From: Pseudomonas paeninsulae
GTDB taxonomy: Bacteria; Pseudomonadota; Gammaproteobacteria; Pseudomonadales; Pseudomonadaceae
Direction of reading: 5' to 3'
Length of the DNA stretch: 64,000 nt
Assembly (NCBI RefSeq): GCF_035621475.1
Contig: NZ_CP141799.1
Span: 5,134,501-5,198,500 of the forward strand
The position numbers and the translations under genes were made by a program. Under the pieces are notes generated by a model. It was not told where the DNA came from and did no database searches. It saw only the letters and a program-made list of their open reading frames with translations. Shown here piece by piece: positions 33,809 to 43,209 of the stretch; position 1 is the first letter of the stretch, and each line of letters begins with the position of its first letter.

Positions 33809-34918
33809 ATGAACAGAATCACCCAGCTATTCGGCGCGACCCTGGTCGCCACCGCGCTGTGCAGCGCGGCCCAGGCGCAAGCTGAAGAGGAGCAGCGCGA
33901 GCTGCGCGTGTACAACTGGGCCGACTACATGCTGCCCTCGGTGCCCAAGGAGTTTCAGGCGAAGTCCGGCATCCAGCTGATCTGGGACGTGTTCGACACC
34001 AACGAGGCACTGGAGGCCAAGCTGCTCACCGGCAACTCGGGCTACGACCTGGTGGTGCCGACCAACACCTTCCTCGACACCGAAATCAGGGCCGGGGTGT
34101 TCCAGAAGCTGGACAAGAGCCAGCTGCCCAACTGGAAGCACCTCGACCCGGCACTGCTCAAGCTGATGACCGCCAACGACCCCGGCAATGAGCATGCGGT
34201 GCCCTATATGTACGGCACCGTGCTGATCGGCTTCAACCCGGAGAAGGTCAAGGCCGCGCTCGGCGAGGACGCCCCGGTAAACAGCTGGGACCTGATCTTC
34301 AAGGAAGAGTACGTCGCCAAGCTGGCGCAGTGCGGCGTGACCCTGCTCGACTCGCCGGGCGAGATCATGCCGATCGCCCTGCACTACCTGGGCCTGGACC
34401 CGAACAGCACCCAGCGCGAGGACTACGACAAGGCCACCGAGCTGCTGCTGAAGATCCGCCCGCACGTGCGCTACTTCCACTCGGCCAAGTACATGACCGA
34501 CATCGCCAACGGTAATATCTGCGTGGCCATCGGCTACTCGGGCAGCTTCTACCAGTTCGCCAACCGCGCCAAGGAAGCCGGCAACGGCGTGGTGGTCGAC
34601 TGGCGCCTGCCCAAGGAAGGCGCACCGCTGTGGTTCGATTCCTTCGCCATCCCGGCCAGCGCCAAGAATGTCGAGGAGGCTCATGAGTTTCTCAACAACC
34701 TGCTCGACCCGAACGTGGTCGCGCCCATCAGCACCTTCCTCGGCTACCCGAGCCCGAACCAGGACGCCATGCCACTGGTCAGCGCGGAGATCCGCGACAA
34801 CCCCGACCTGACCCCAACCGCCGAAGCGCGGAAGACCCTGTATGTGCTCAAGCCGCTGCCGCTGAAGGTCGAACGCATCCGCACCCGGGCCTGGACCCGG
34901 ATCAAGTCGGGGACCTGA
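33809..34918 (+). CDS. Polyamine ABC transporter periplasmic binding protein (PotF/SpuD-like)
   Basis: This 369-residue SBP_bac family protein has a signal peptide (1-25, A-Q-A-Q-A-E). Polyamine-binding features are L-R-V-Y-N-W-A-D-Y near residue 33, Y-D-L-V-V-P-T-N near 77 and A-I-G-Y-S-G-S-F near 240. It would bind putrescine-like or acetylpolyamine ligands in the periplasm. The matching permease and ATPase genes are not adjacent, so it must share a transporter encoded elsewhere. The start is ATG 33809, eight bases after ACGGAG. Confidence 0.9.
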   Translation: MNRITQLFGATLVATALCSAAQAQAEEEQRELRVYNWADYMLPSVPKEFQAKSGIQLIWDVFDTNEALEAKLLTGNSGYDLVVPTNTFLDTEIRAGVFQKLDKSQLPNWKHLDPALLKLMTANDPGNEHAVPYMYGTVLIGFNPEKVKAALGEDAPVNSWDLIFKEEYVAKLAQCGVTLLDSPGEIMPIALHYLGLDPNSTQREDYDKATELLLKIRPHVRYFHSAKYMTDIANGNICVAIGYSGSFYQFANRAKEAGNGVVVDWRLPKEGAPLWFDSFAIPASAKNVEEAHEFLNNLLDPNVVAPISTFLGYPSPNQDAMPLVSAEIRDNPDLTPTAEARKTLYVLKPLPLKVERIRTRAWTRIKSGT

Positions 34919-34982
34919 GTAGCGGTGCGGGGCGGGACGACTGGTGAGTCGCCCCTTGATCGCCCCTAAACACAACGCTTCG

Positions 34983-35035
34983 CGGCCAAGGCCGCTGCCA
35001 CGGGTTTCTCGGTCCTGTGAGAGCGGCCTTGGCCG
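34983..35035. terminator. 14-bp inverted repeat between convergent genes
   Basis: CGGCCAAGGCCGCT (34983-34996) is the exact complement of 35022-35035 with a 25-nt loop. It separates the convergent binding-protein and LysR genes. It may serve as a bidirectional terminator or be a REP-type element. Confidence 0.55.
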
Positions 35036-35044
35036 AGCAATAAA

Positions 35045-35962
35045 CTACTCCCCGCTAACGAGAATCCCAGTCCCCTTGGCGGCGCAGTGCTGCCAGAAGC
35101 GCTCCAGGGCGGTGGAGACGAATTTATCGCGATGGCGCAGCATGTAGAAGCGTCGCGACAGTGGCGGCAACAGGCTATCGAGCGCCTGTAACTGACCGTT
35201 GTCGAGCCAGTCCGCCAGCACCCAGCGCGACAGGCAGCTGATGCCGAGACCGGCGGCCACCGAGCGCTTGATGGCCTCCGAGCTGCCCAGCTCTGTCTGC
35301 AGATTCAGGGCATGCAGGTGCGGCAGCAAGGCATGCTCGACTTCCTCGCGGGTCCCGGAGCCCTGCTCACGCAGCAACCATTCCGCTTGCTGCAACTCTT
35401 CCACGGTCACGCCCTTGCGCTTGGCCAACGGGTGTTCGGGTGCGGAGAACACCAGCAACTGATCGCTCAACCAGGGACTCACGGTCAACCCGGCCTCATG
35501 GCAAGGTCCTTCGATAAGGCCGATGTCGACCTCGAAGTTGGCCACCATTACCGCCACCGCGGCGCTATTGGAAATGGCCACGTTCACCTGGATTTCCGGG
35601 CATATACGTCGAAACTCCGCCAGGTAATGCGGCAGCACATAATTGCCGATGGTGCTGCTGGCCCCTACCCGCAGCGTGCTCTTCAGCGCGCCTATCTCAC
35701 CGCGAAAATGCTCCTCGATCTGGCAGGCGCCATCGAGCAGTTGCTGCGCCTTGGGCAATAGCAGCTTGCCGCTGTCGTTGAGCAACAAGCGCCGACCGAC
35801 GCGGTCGAACAGTTTGGTCGCTAACAGCACCTCAAGCTCATTCAGCGAGGCACTGGTGGCGGACTGCGATAACGCTATCGAGTCGGCCGCAGCCGTAGTA
35901 CTGCCCGTCTTGGCAACGGCGCAGAAGATTTGTAATTGCCTCAGGCTTATCCGCACTGGCAT
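35045..35962 (-). CDS. YeiE-like LysR-family regulator
   Basis: This 305-residue LysR regulator has an N-terminal winged helix (I-S-L-R-Q-L-Q-I-F-C-A-V-A-K-T-G-S-T-T then A-A-A-D-S, residues about 4-23) and a two-lobe effector domain in the CysB/YeiE subgroup. It is divergent from a yeiH-type transporter gene, the same pairing as yeiE-yeiH in enterobacteria, so it probably controls that gene. The ATG at 35962 gives the family start; the frame extends upstream without homology. Confidence 0.88.
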   Translation of the reverse strand: MPVRISLRQLQIFCAVAKTGSTTAAADSIALSQSATSASLNELEVLLATKLFDRVGRRLLLNDSGKLLLPKAQQLLDGACQIEEHFRGEIGALKSTLRVGASSTIGNYVLPHYLAEFRRICPEIQVNVAISNSAAVAVMVANFEVDIGLIEGPCHEAGLTVSPWLSDQLLVFSAPEHPLAKRKGVTVEELQQAEWLLREQGSGTREEVEHALLPHLHALNLQTELGSSEAIKRSVAAGLGISCLSRWVLADWLDNGQLQALDSLLPPLSRRFYMLRHRDKFVSTALERFWQHCAAKGTGILVSGE

Positions 35963-35982
35963 CAACCACTTATGCAGGTAGG

Positions 35983-35996
35983 TTATATGCATATAA
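35983..35996. promoter_or_regulatory. AT-rich palindrome, LysR operator candidate
   Basis: TTATATGCATATAA is a perfect 14-bp palindrome 20 bp upstream of the LysR start, in a GC-rich genome. It may be the LysR site in the divergent region or part of a promoter. Confidence 0.5.
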
Positions 35997-36264
35997 TCAG
36001 TTTTTAAGTTAAACACAAGGCGCTTAGGTTTGCTTGCGACTGCCAAGGAAACCCATGCCATGCCTTTGTTGAAAACCATTCGCCAGGCCACACCCTACCT
36101 TCGCCCATTGCAGGCGTTGGCTCGGCACGTGGAAAGCGTGCTGCCAGACCGTGTGCTCAGCGCCGCCCTGGCGGTGAACCTGAGCAATACAGCCGGGTTC
36201 CGGCACAACGGCCTGCTAGCATCGAAAAGCAGTCATGTCATTACCGCCGGGTGTAGGTGAGCAC

Positions 36265-37338
36265 ATGACCATAAAACAGCACCACACAATTCCTCCCCTA
36301 CCCAACCCGTCGCTGGACGAGGCGCAGCCGCCAGCGTCCTGGCTGATGCGCCGCAAACAGAAACTCAACCTGTTGCTGCCGGGGATCATCGCCTCGCTGA
36401 TCGTCGCTGCCAGTGCTTCCTTCCTTTCCGAGCATTACGGTGCACCGGTGATGCTGATGGCCCTGTTGCTGGGCATGGCGCTGGGCTTTCTTTCCGAGGA
36501 AGGGCGTGCGGTCGCCGGTATTCGTTTCACCTCCAGCACCATCCTGCGTATCGGCGTGGCCCTGCTGGGCATGCGCATCACCGTGGAGCAGATCCTCTCG
36601 CTGGGCGGTACGCTGATGGCGGTGGTGATTGGGGCGGTGTTCCTGACCATCAGTTTCGGCATTCTCTTGTCTCGGCTGCTCGGCCAGTCACGCGACTTCG
36701 GCATTCTCAGCGGCGGCAGCGTGGGCATCTGCGGCGCTTCTGCGGCGCTGGCAATTTCCGCGGTACTGCCGCAGAACAAGGACAGCGAGCGCAACACCAT
36801 CTTCACCGTGATCAGCGTGACCGCGCTGAGCACCATCGCAATGATCGCCTACCCGCCGATCGCCCAATGGTTTGGCCTGGATGCCCAGCAAGCCGGGGTA
36901 TTTCTCGGCGCGACCATTCACGATGTAGCCCAGGTGGTCGGGGCCGGCTACAGCATGTCGGATGAAACCGGCGATACCGCGACCGTGGTCAAGTTGCTGC
37001 GGGTGGCGATGCTGGTGCCGATCGTCTTCAGCCTATCGTTACTGCTGCGTAAACGCGGCGCTGCAGGGGGGCCGCGCCCGGCATTGCCGTTGCCCTTGTT
37101 CATCATCTTCTTTGTGCTGTTCGTCGCCATTAACAGCAGTGGTGTAGCCTCGACGCAGGTGCAGGAGTTTGCTGGCAATGTGTCGCGCTGGTGCCTGATT
37201 ACGGCTATCGCCGCCTTGGGAATGAAGACTTCGCTGAAGTCACTGCTGGAAGTCGGCTGGCGTCCGGCGACCCTGCTGGTCAGTGAAACCGTTTTTCTCG
37301 CCACGCTGATTCTGTTCGCGGTGAAGTGGCTGGGCTAA
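36265..37338 (+). CDS. YeiH-family (UPF0324) membrane protein
   Basis: This 357-residue membrane protein has about 10 helices with the YeiH signatures G-I-C-G-A-S-A-A-L-A-I near residue 162 and G-A-T-I-H-D-V-A-Q-V-V-G-A-G near 222. The family is predicted to export sulfate or related anions; this is not firmly shown. It is controlled presumably by the divergent LysR gene. A 300-bp stretch (35963-36264) before it holds the palindrome and a short open frame I do not trust. Confidence 0.88.
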   Translation: MTIKQHHTIPPLPNPSLDEAQPPASWLMRRKQKLNLLLPGIIASLIVAASASFLSEHYGAPVMLMALLLGMALGFLSEEGRAVAGIRFTSSTILRIGVALLGMRITVEQILSLGGTLMAVVIGAVFLTISFGILLSRLLGQSRDFGILSGGSVGICGASAALAISAVLPQNKDSERNTIFTVISVTALSTIAMIAYPPIAQWFGLDAQQAGVFLGATIHDVAQVVGAGYSMSDETGDTATVVKLLRVAMLVPIVFSLSLLLRKRGAAGGPRPALPLPLFIIFFVLFVAINSSGVASTQVQEFAGNVSRWCLITAIAALGMKTSLKSLLEVGWRPATLLVSETVFLATLILFAVKWLG

Positions 37339-37421
37339 AGCAATCGCCCGAGGTCACTTGCACTGGCCGCCTGATCAGCAGACTGCCGCTCGCCCGGCAA
37401 TGGCGGCGGTATGAGTCGCAG

Positions 37422-37745
37422 GTGCATGGGTTCTTTCTGCTGTACGTGGCCCTGGCCACCGTGGCCCAGAGCCTGATCGGTTTCGCCTTCGGCCTGATCC
37501 TGTTTGGTCGGGTTGCCACCTTGCAAGTGCTGCCTTTGACCGAGGTGGCGGTGGTAATCAGCAGCCTCACTCTGGGCAACGCCCTCGGTACATTGGGCGG
37601 GCCTAAGCCCGAGCTGGACGCAAGCAAACGAGTGAAGAGCACTGGCCTGAAACACGCGTCAGATCGGCAGCTGCCAGACCCGGGCGATGGCGAGCAACAG
37701 ACTGCAGCCACTCGCCGCGCAGACAGCGCCCGCATGCTCAGCTGA
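37422..37745 (+). pseudogene. N-terminal fragment of a TauE/SafE-type sulfite exporter
   Basis: Reading from a GTG at 37422, about 60 residues (F-F-L-L-Y-V-A-L-A-T-V-A-Q-S-L-I-G-F then F-G-L-I-L-F) look like the first helices of a TauE/SafE permease, normally about 250 residues. After A-L-G-T-L-G the similarity ends and a hydrophilic, unrelated tail runs to a stop at 37745. The gene seems truncated by a deletion. It lies next to yeiH, another predicted sulfur-anion exporter. Confidence 0.55.
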
Positions 37746-37791
37746 TGATTGCCTCGATTGTGCTTGCGAGCGAGGCGGCGCCAGCCGATGG

Positions 37792-39057
37792 CTACTCGAC
37801 TGCTCGATCAGCAACCGCATCGGCATCACCTACCGCCGTTTCCTGGACCATGGCCATCGCCACCTGGGACGCCGTAGCTGGAATGGCAACGCAATGGCCT
37901 TGCTCATCGAGTGGCACCGAGCGACGCTGGGTCATGCGATACAGGGCGAACACGCCGACGCCGGCATGCACCACGGCAAGAAACCAGAACAACCCGTTTG
38001 GCCCCACCAGGCCCATGGCAGCGGCGGCAATTGAAGGCCCCATGGTCGCGCCTATGCCCAGCGCCAGCACCAGGCTGCCGCTGGCCGCAACCATTTGTTT
38101 CGGCTCGAGGTTGTCGTTGGTATGCGACACGCACAGCGAATACATGGGAAAAGACAGACCGCCGAATAGAAATGCCGCAGCCAGCAAACTATTCGCGGAT
38201 ATCTGCGATGCCGGTATCGCAACCAGCGCCACTAGCGCGGCCAGCAGAGTGACCACGAGGATGACCCAGCGCCGATCATGCTTGTCGGACAGATGGCCAA
38301 TCGGCCATTGCAGCACCACGCTGCCCAGCAGAATCAGGCCCATGAAGATGGAGATGTCGGAGAGCGGAAAACCGATCAGCCCCGCGTAGATCACCCCCAC
38401 CCCCACGACCGCACCGTTGGACAAGCCGACGGCCATGCAACCGATCACGCCGAGGGGCGAGCTGTGATACAGCTGGCGCAGCCCCATAGGCGCCGGTGAG
38501 GCGAAACTCGGTGCCGGCGCAACGCTGAGCAGGACCGGCAACAGCGCGAAGGACAACAGCACCGAAATCAGAATGAACAGCTTGAAGCCGCCCGGATCGG
38601 CGACGTTGAGCAGCAACTGGCCGCAGGCCATGCCGCCGATCATGATGACCATGTACAGCGAAAGCAGCTGGCCCCGCGTCTGGTTGGTGGCGAGGGCGTT
38701 GAGCCAGCTTTCGGCGACTATGTACAGGCCGGCCATACAGAAGCCGGTGATCACCCGCATGATGAACCAGAGCGCCGGGTCGACGAAAACCGAGTGGAGC
38801 AACACCATGGTCGAAGCCAGTGAAGCCAGGGCCGCGAACACGCGCACGTGGCCGACCTTGGAAACGATCTTGGGGGTCAGGGTCGAGCCCAGCAGAAAGC
38901 CAACGAAGTAGGCAGACATGAGCAGCCCGGCGAACTGGGTGGAGAACCCCTCCAGAGTGGCGCGCAGACCGATGAGCGAGCCCTGCAAGCCATTGCCGAG
39001 CATGAGCAGCCCCATACTCATCAAGAGCGCCCAAGTGGCTTTTACTGCGACATACAT
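37792..39057 (-). CDS. MFS transporter (YcaD/UMF-like)
   Basis: This 421-residue major facilitator protein has 12 predicted helices. The motif-A-like loop between helices two and three is G-S-T-L-T-P-K-I-V-S-K-V-G-H-V-R, and the second half has G-H-L-S-D-K-H-D-R-R. The C-terminal 40 residues are hydrophilic. The substrate is unknown. The 261-bp gap to the next gene cluster (39058-39318) shows no further feature. Confidence 0.85.
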   Translation of the reverse strand: MYVAVKATWALLMSMGLLMLGNGLQGSLIGLRATLEGFSTQFAGLLMSAYFVGFLLGSTLTPKIVSKVGHVRVFAALASLASTMVLLHSVFVDPALWFIMRVITGFCMAGLYIVAESWLNALATNQTRGQLLSLYMVIMIGGMACGQLLLNVADPGGFKLFILISVLLSFALLPVLLSVAPAPSFASPAPMGLRQLYHSSPLGVIGCMAVGLSNGAVVGVGVIYAGLIGFPLSDISIFMGLILLGSVVLQWPIGHLSDKHDRRWVILVVTLLAALVALVAIPASQISANSLLAAAFLFGGLSFPMYSLCVSHTNDNLEPKQMVAASGSLVLALGIGATMGPSIAAAAMGLVGPNGLFWFLAVVHAGVGVFALYRMTQRRSVPLDEQGHCVAIPATASQVAMAMVQETAVGDADAVADRAVE

Positions 39058-39318
39058 ACGTGAATCTCTCCCGAAACAGAGCGATTTAATCGCTTTTTAA
39101 TCATTAGTCCTGAGGCGCAACTAGAGTCGCGCAAATCACCTCATATCCATCACGGAGCACGACTCCCAGATATCAATAGACGCCATAAACCTACAGATAC
39201 ACCAGGTAACCGCTGCCAGCTAAGCAATGGCTTACCACGCCCCAGCCAGCTGCACTTGATGCTTATCTGTTGGGTAATTCACGTCTTAACCACTGCCCGG
39301 ATACGCCGCCCCAAGGCC

Positions 39319-40230
39319 CTAACGCAGGCTGGCCAAGATGGTCTCGACGTTCGACGCCAGCATGCCGGCATAGCTGTCACCGGGCGTGCCGGGCAGGCCC
39401 AGGGAGTCGGTGAACAGAGTGCCCGCGATGGCGATGCCGCTTTCGCGCGCGACCATCTGCATGCTACGCGGATCGACGCTGGTTTCCACGAACAGGGCCG
39501 GCACCCGGCGCCGCTTGAGCTGCTCGAGTAGGGCGATGACCTGCTGCGGTGTGCCCTGGTTTTCCGCGTTGATCTCCCAGATATAGCCGGCCTCGAAGCC
39601 GTAGGCGGCGCAGAAGTACTTGAACGCACCCTCGCTGGTGACCAGGTAGCGGCGCTCGACCGGGATCTGGGCGAAGTCCGCCATGGCCTTGCTGTGCAAC
39701 TGTTGCAGCTGCTCGATATAGGCCGCAGCGTTGGCCTGGTAGGTCGCGGCGTTAGCCGGGTCGATCTGACTCAGGGCTACCTGGGCGTTGCGCGCGTACT
39801 GCATGCCGTTGCGCGCATCCAGCCAGGCATGGGGGTCTTCGGCACCGGCCTGACCGGTGGAGGTCAGGTACTGCGGGGCGACCCCGGCACTCAGGCGGAA
39901 CACCGGGGCGTCCGCGCCCGACTTGCCAGCGGTAAGCAGCAGTTTGTCGAACCAGGCATTGCCGGCTTCCAGGTTGAGGCCGTTGTAGAACACCAGCTCG
40001 GCATCGCTGGTCTTCTGCACGTCCAGTGGCAGCGGATCGTACTCGTGCGGGTTGGAGCCCACCGGCGCCAGGCTGTGGATCTCCACCCGCTCGCCACCGA
40101 CGTTGCGGACGATGTCGTAGAGAATCGAATAGGTGGTGACCACCTTGAGCTTGGCGCCGCTATCGGCCCAGGCCGGCGCAAGCCAAGGCCCGATCAGACC
40201 GAGGGCGATGAGTACCAGGGTTCTGATCAT
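39319..40230 (-). CDS. Metal ABC transporter binding protein, Mn/Fe-like (SitA/MntC type)
   Basis: This 303-residue cluster A-I binding protein has a signal peptide (1-22, A-W-A-D). Metal ligands appear as N-P-H-E-Y, D-P-H-A-W, T-S-E-G-A and T-D-S-L-G, that is His-His-Glu-Asp. This set is typical of Mn or Fe binders, while ZnuA-type zinc binders have three histidines and a His-rich loop, absent here. Its start overlaps the permease stop by 4 bp, so it ends an ATPase-permease-binding protein operon. Confidence 0.87.
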   Translation of the reverse strand: MIRTLVLIALGLIGPWLAPAWADSGAKLKVVTTYSILYDIVRNVGGERVEIHSLAPVGSNPHEYDPLPLDVQKTSDAELVFYNGLNLEAGNAWFDKLLLTAGKSGADAPVFRLSAGVAPQYLTSTGQAGAEDPHAWLDARNGMQYARNAQVALSQIDPANAATYQANAAAYIEQLQQLHSKAMADFAQIPVERRYLVTSEGAFKYFCAAYGFEAGYIWEINAENQGTPQQVIALLEQLKRRRVPALFVETSVDPRSMQMVARESGIAIAGTLFTDSLGLPGTPGDSYAGMLASNVETILASLR

Positions 40231-41144
40231 GGGCTCACCTCGCGTTCGATCATGGCGTTGTCAGAGTCATTGACGGAGCCGGCGGCGCATGGCGCCTGAT
40301 GGCGCCGACGCCGGGCTTGCAGGCCGCGCCAGATCAGGCCCTGACTGGGGGACAGAAGCAGTGCGGTGAGGAACAACAGGGTCGAGGTCATGACGATGGT
40401 CGCGCCCGAAGCCAGGTTGTAGGTGAAGCTCAGGTAGATACCGCTGAAGGCCGAGACCAGGCCCAGGCCGGCGGCCCAGCAGATCATCAGTGATAGACGG
40501 TTGGTCAGCAGGTAGGCGGTAGCCGCCGGGGTGATCAACATGGCAACCACCAGGATGATGCCGACCGTCTGCAGCGAGGCCACGGTAACCAGGGTCAGCA
40601 GGGTCATGAGGAAGTAGTGGATCAGCTTGACCGGCAGGCCGTAGGCGGCGGCCATGGTGGCATCGAAGGTGCTGACCAACAGTTCCTTGTAGAACAGGTA
40701 GGTCGAGGCCAGCACCAGGGTGCCGATGATCAGGGTGATCCACATTTCCTCTGGGCGCACCGCCAGGACGTTGCCGAAGAGGATGTGGTAGAGGTCGGTG
40801 CTGCTCTTCTGCAGGGTAATCAGGATGATGCCCAACGCGAACGCGGCGGTGAACATCACACCGATTGCCACGTCGTGCTTGATCCGGCTGTTCTGGCTGA
40901 CGTAGCCGATGGCAATAGCGGTGAGCAGGCCGGAAAGTACTGCACCGATCAGCAGGTTGATGCCCAACATGAACGACAGAGCGACCCCGGGTAGCACCGC
41001 GTGGGAGATCGCATCGCCCATCAGTGCCATGCCACGCAGGATGATGAAGCAGCCGATCACCCCGCTGATAATGCCAACCATGGCCGAGGTCAGCAGGGCC
41101 TTCTGCAGGAAGTCATATTCCACAACGGCTTGAAGGAAGGTCAT
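40227..41144 (-). CDS. Metal ABC transporter permease
   Basis: This 305-residue ABC-3 family permease has about eight to nine helices; family motifs include M-G-D-A-I-S-H-A-V-L-P-G-V-A near residue 46. It overlaps the ATPase stop (ATGA at 41144) and the binding-protein start, so translation of the three is coupled. The ATG at 41144 was chosen for that overlap. Confidence 0.92.
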   Translation of the reverse strand: MTFLQAVVEYDFLQKALLTSAMVGIISGVIGCFIILRGMALMGDAISHAVLPGVALSFMLGINLLIGAVLSGLLTAIAIGYVSQNSRIKHDVAIGVMFTAAFALGIILITLQKSSTDLYHILFGNVLAVRPEEMWITLIIGTLVLASTYLFYKELLVSTFDATMAAAYGLPVKLIHYFLMTLLTLVTVASLQTVGIILVVAMLITPAATAYLLTNRLSLMICWAAGLGLVSAFSGIYLSFTYNLASGATIVMTSTLLFLTALLLSPSQGLIWRGLQARRRRHQAPCAAGSVNDSDNAMIEREVSP

Positions 41145-41887
41145 CAGCAGGCCACTCCCAGTTGATTGGTAAAGGGCAAGTCGCCCAGATAAGCCTTGGC
41201 CAACGCATCCGGGGTGCATACCTCGGCGGCAACTCCGTAGTTGAGGATGCGCTTGTTGATCAGGATCAATCGGTCGAAATACTCGCAGGCCTTGCTCAGG
41301 TCGTGATGCACTACCAGTACCGTCTTGCCGGCGTCGCGCAGGGACTTGAGGATACCGATGATGGTGCCTTCACTGAGCGCGTCGATGCCGACGAAGGGCT
41401 CGTCGAGCAGGTACAGGTCGGCGTTCTGCACCAGCGCCCTGGCGAGGAACACCCGCTGCTGCTGGCCGCCGGACAGCTCGCCGATCTGGCGCCGGGCGAA
41501 GTCCTGCATGCCAACGCGGCGCAAGCATTCCAGCGCCGCCTGCCGTTCATGTTGTCCGGGCTTGTTGAACCAACCGAGGCTGGGGTAGGTGCCGAGCACC
41601 ACGGTATCCAGCACATTGATCGGAAACTGCCAGTCGATCTCGCTGCGTTGCGGCACATAGGCGACCGTGCGGCGGGACTGCTGCAACGGCCGGCCGCAGA
41701 TCTCGACGCGGCCGTGGTCACTGGGAATCAGCTCGAGTATGGCCTTGAGCAGGGTCGACTTGCCGGCACCGTTGGGGCCGATGATGCCGACCAGTAACCC
41801 CGCTTCGATACTCACACTGGCATCCTCGACGGCGTAGTGACCGGCGTAGGAGACGCTTAGATTTTCAACCCGCAGGGCCTGATGCAT
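41144..41887 (-). CDS. Metal ABC transporter ATPase
   Basis: This 247-residue ABC ATPase has Walker A G-P-N-G-A-G-K-S-T near residue 37, Q-loop V-P-Q-R-S-E, signature L-S-G-G-Q-Q-Q-R, Walker B L-Y-L-L-D-E-P and H-loop V-H-H-D-L. It is first gene of the metal uptake operon. No Fur, Zur or MntR box was obvious to me upstream. Confidence 0.92.
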   Translation of the reverse strand: MHQALRVENLSVSYAGHYAVEDASVSIEAGLLVGIIGPNGAGKSTLLKAILELIPSDHGRVEICGRPLQQSRRTVAYVPQRSEIDWQFPINVLDTVVLGTYPSLGWFNKPGQHERQAALECLRRVGMQDFARRQIGELSGGQQQRVFLARALVQNADLYLLDEPFVGIDALSEGTIIGILKSLRDAGKTVLVVHHDLSKACEYFDRLILINKRILNYGVAAEVCTPDALAKAYLGDLPFTNQLGVAC

Positions 41888-41936
41888 ATCGGATACCTCT
41901 CTCGCATGGTCGGGCACTCGCGACGCCCGACGGGTC

Positions 41937-43013
41937 TCAGTAATCGAACTCCACGTCGCCCTCTGCATAGCTGCAGCAAGCCAGGACGTAACCCTCGTTG
42001 ATCTCGGTGTCGCTGATGCCACCACTGTGGTTCATGCGCACCTCGCCACTGACCCGGCGCAGCTTGCAGGACCCGCAAAAACCCATGCGGCAGGCCGAAG
42101 GAATCCACAGACCGTGCTTGCCGGCGATGTCGAGAATGGTTTCTTCGGCGACCCCACTGACGCTCTTGCCGGCGCGGCTGAAGCTCACCCGGTGCGTGGC
42201 GGGTTCGCCCTCGCCGGTCGGAGCCGGGGCCGCCGCTACGGCGCCGCCGAAGCTCTCCTCGAAGTAGCGCTGCATCGGAAAGTCCAGGCTCTGCAGAATG
42301 CCGCGCACCGCACGCATATAGACTTCCGGACCACACACATAGACGGTGCGCTCGAACAGATCGGGGACCATCTGCTGCAACATGGCGGCGTTGAGGAAAC
42401 CGCGGTAGCCCGACCAGGTCGCCCCGCTCAGGCTGCCCTCGCAAACCAGCGACAGGCGGAACTTCGGCGCACGCGCATCGATCGCCTGGAGCTCCTGGTG
42501 GTAGATGATGTCGTCCGGGGTGCGGGCGCTGTGCACGAAGTGCAGGTCGACATCGGCGGCGGTGTCATAGAGCCAGCGGGTCATCGACATCAGCGGAGTG
42601 ATGCCGCTGCCACCCGAGAGCATCAGGGCCTTGTCGCAGGCTTGGTCGATGATATTGAAGTCGCCTTGCGGGCCCTGCACCGTGAGGCAATCGCCTTCAT
42701 GGAAGTGCTCGTGCAGCCAATTGGACACCCGGCCGCCGGGTACCTTCTTCACCGTGATGGAGAAGTTGTAGGGCCGCGATGGCGGAGTGGAAATGGAGTA
42801 GCAGCGCACTTCCTGACGTCCGTCGATCTCCACCTTGAGGCTGACGTATTGGCCCGGTTTAAAGGTGAACAGCATCGGCTGGGTCGCGGCGAAACAGAAC
42901 GACGCGACGTCGTGGGTTTCCTGGGTGATCTGGATGCAGCGCACTTCCAGCTCGCTGGCTGGCCAGAACGGCAGCGCGGGTAGCTGGATCGGGTCGATCG
43001 ATAGGCTCTTCAT
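41937..43013 (-). CDS. GbcB-like hybrid flavin/2Fe-2S oxidoreductase
   Basis: This 358-residue electron-transfer protein has an N-terminal FNR-type FAD domain (R-C-Y-S-I-S-T near residue 77), an NAD(P)H domain (L-S-G-G-S-G-I-T-P-L near 134 and V-C-G-P near 228) and a C-terminal plant-type 2Fe-2S domain (C-R-M-G-F-C-G-S-C near 315 and a last cysteine in A-C-C-S-Y). Such reductases feed Rieske oxygenases, for example glycine betaine demethylase GbcA. No oxygenase gene is adjacent, but a Rieske ferredoxin gene lies 2.3 kb away. The ATG at 43013 gives the family start. Confidence 0.88.
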   Translation of the reverse strand: MKSLSIDPIQLPALPFWPASELEVRCIQITQETHDVASFCFAATQPMLFTFKPGQYVSLKVEIDGRQEVRCYSISTPPSRPYNFSITVKKVPGGRVSNWLHEHFHEGDCLTVQGPQGDFNIIDQACDKALMLSGGSGITPLMSMTRWLYDTAADVDLHFVHSARTPDDIIYHQELQAIDARAPKFRLSLVCEGSLSGATWSGYRGFLNAAMLQQMVPDLFERTVYVCGPEVYMRAVRGILQSLDFPMQRYFEESFGGAVAAAPAPTGEGEPATHRVSFSRAGKSVSGVAEETILDIAGKHGLWIPSACRMGFCGSCKLRRVSGEVRMNHSGGISDTEINEGYVLACCSYAEGDVEFDY

Positions 43014-43209
43014 GAAGGGGGGCCTCTTCTTCGTCTGCCTGGCGGCGGATTGCCGGCAGTTGGCTGTGAAGAGCCTATCAATCATCGTGATTGTTTATTT
43101 TTGCGATATTAATCGCTATTTACGATTGCCATGGCGAACGCACGCCAGCCGAGCGCAACGGCGGCGTCCGGTCAGCCCGCTGGCGGCCTCCTGGGCGAGG
43201 GCCGCACCC

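Noticed and set aside
36060..36260. 66-codon open frame between the YeiE-like LysR and yeiH
   Set aside because: No recognisable motif, and it occupies the divergent promoter region. It could be a small gene, but nothing supports it beyond openness.
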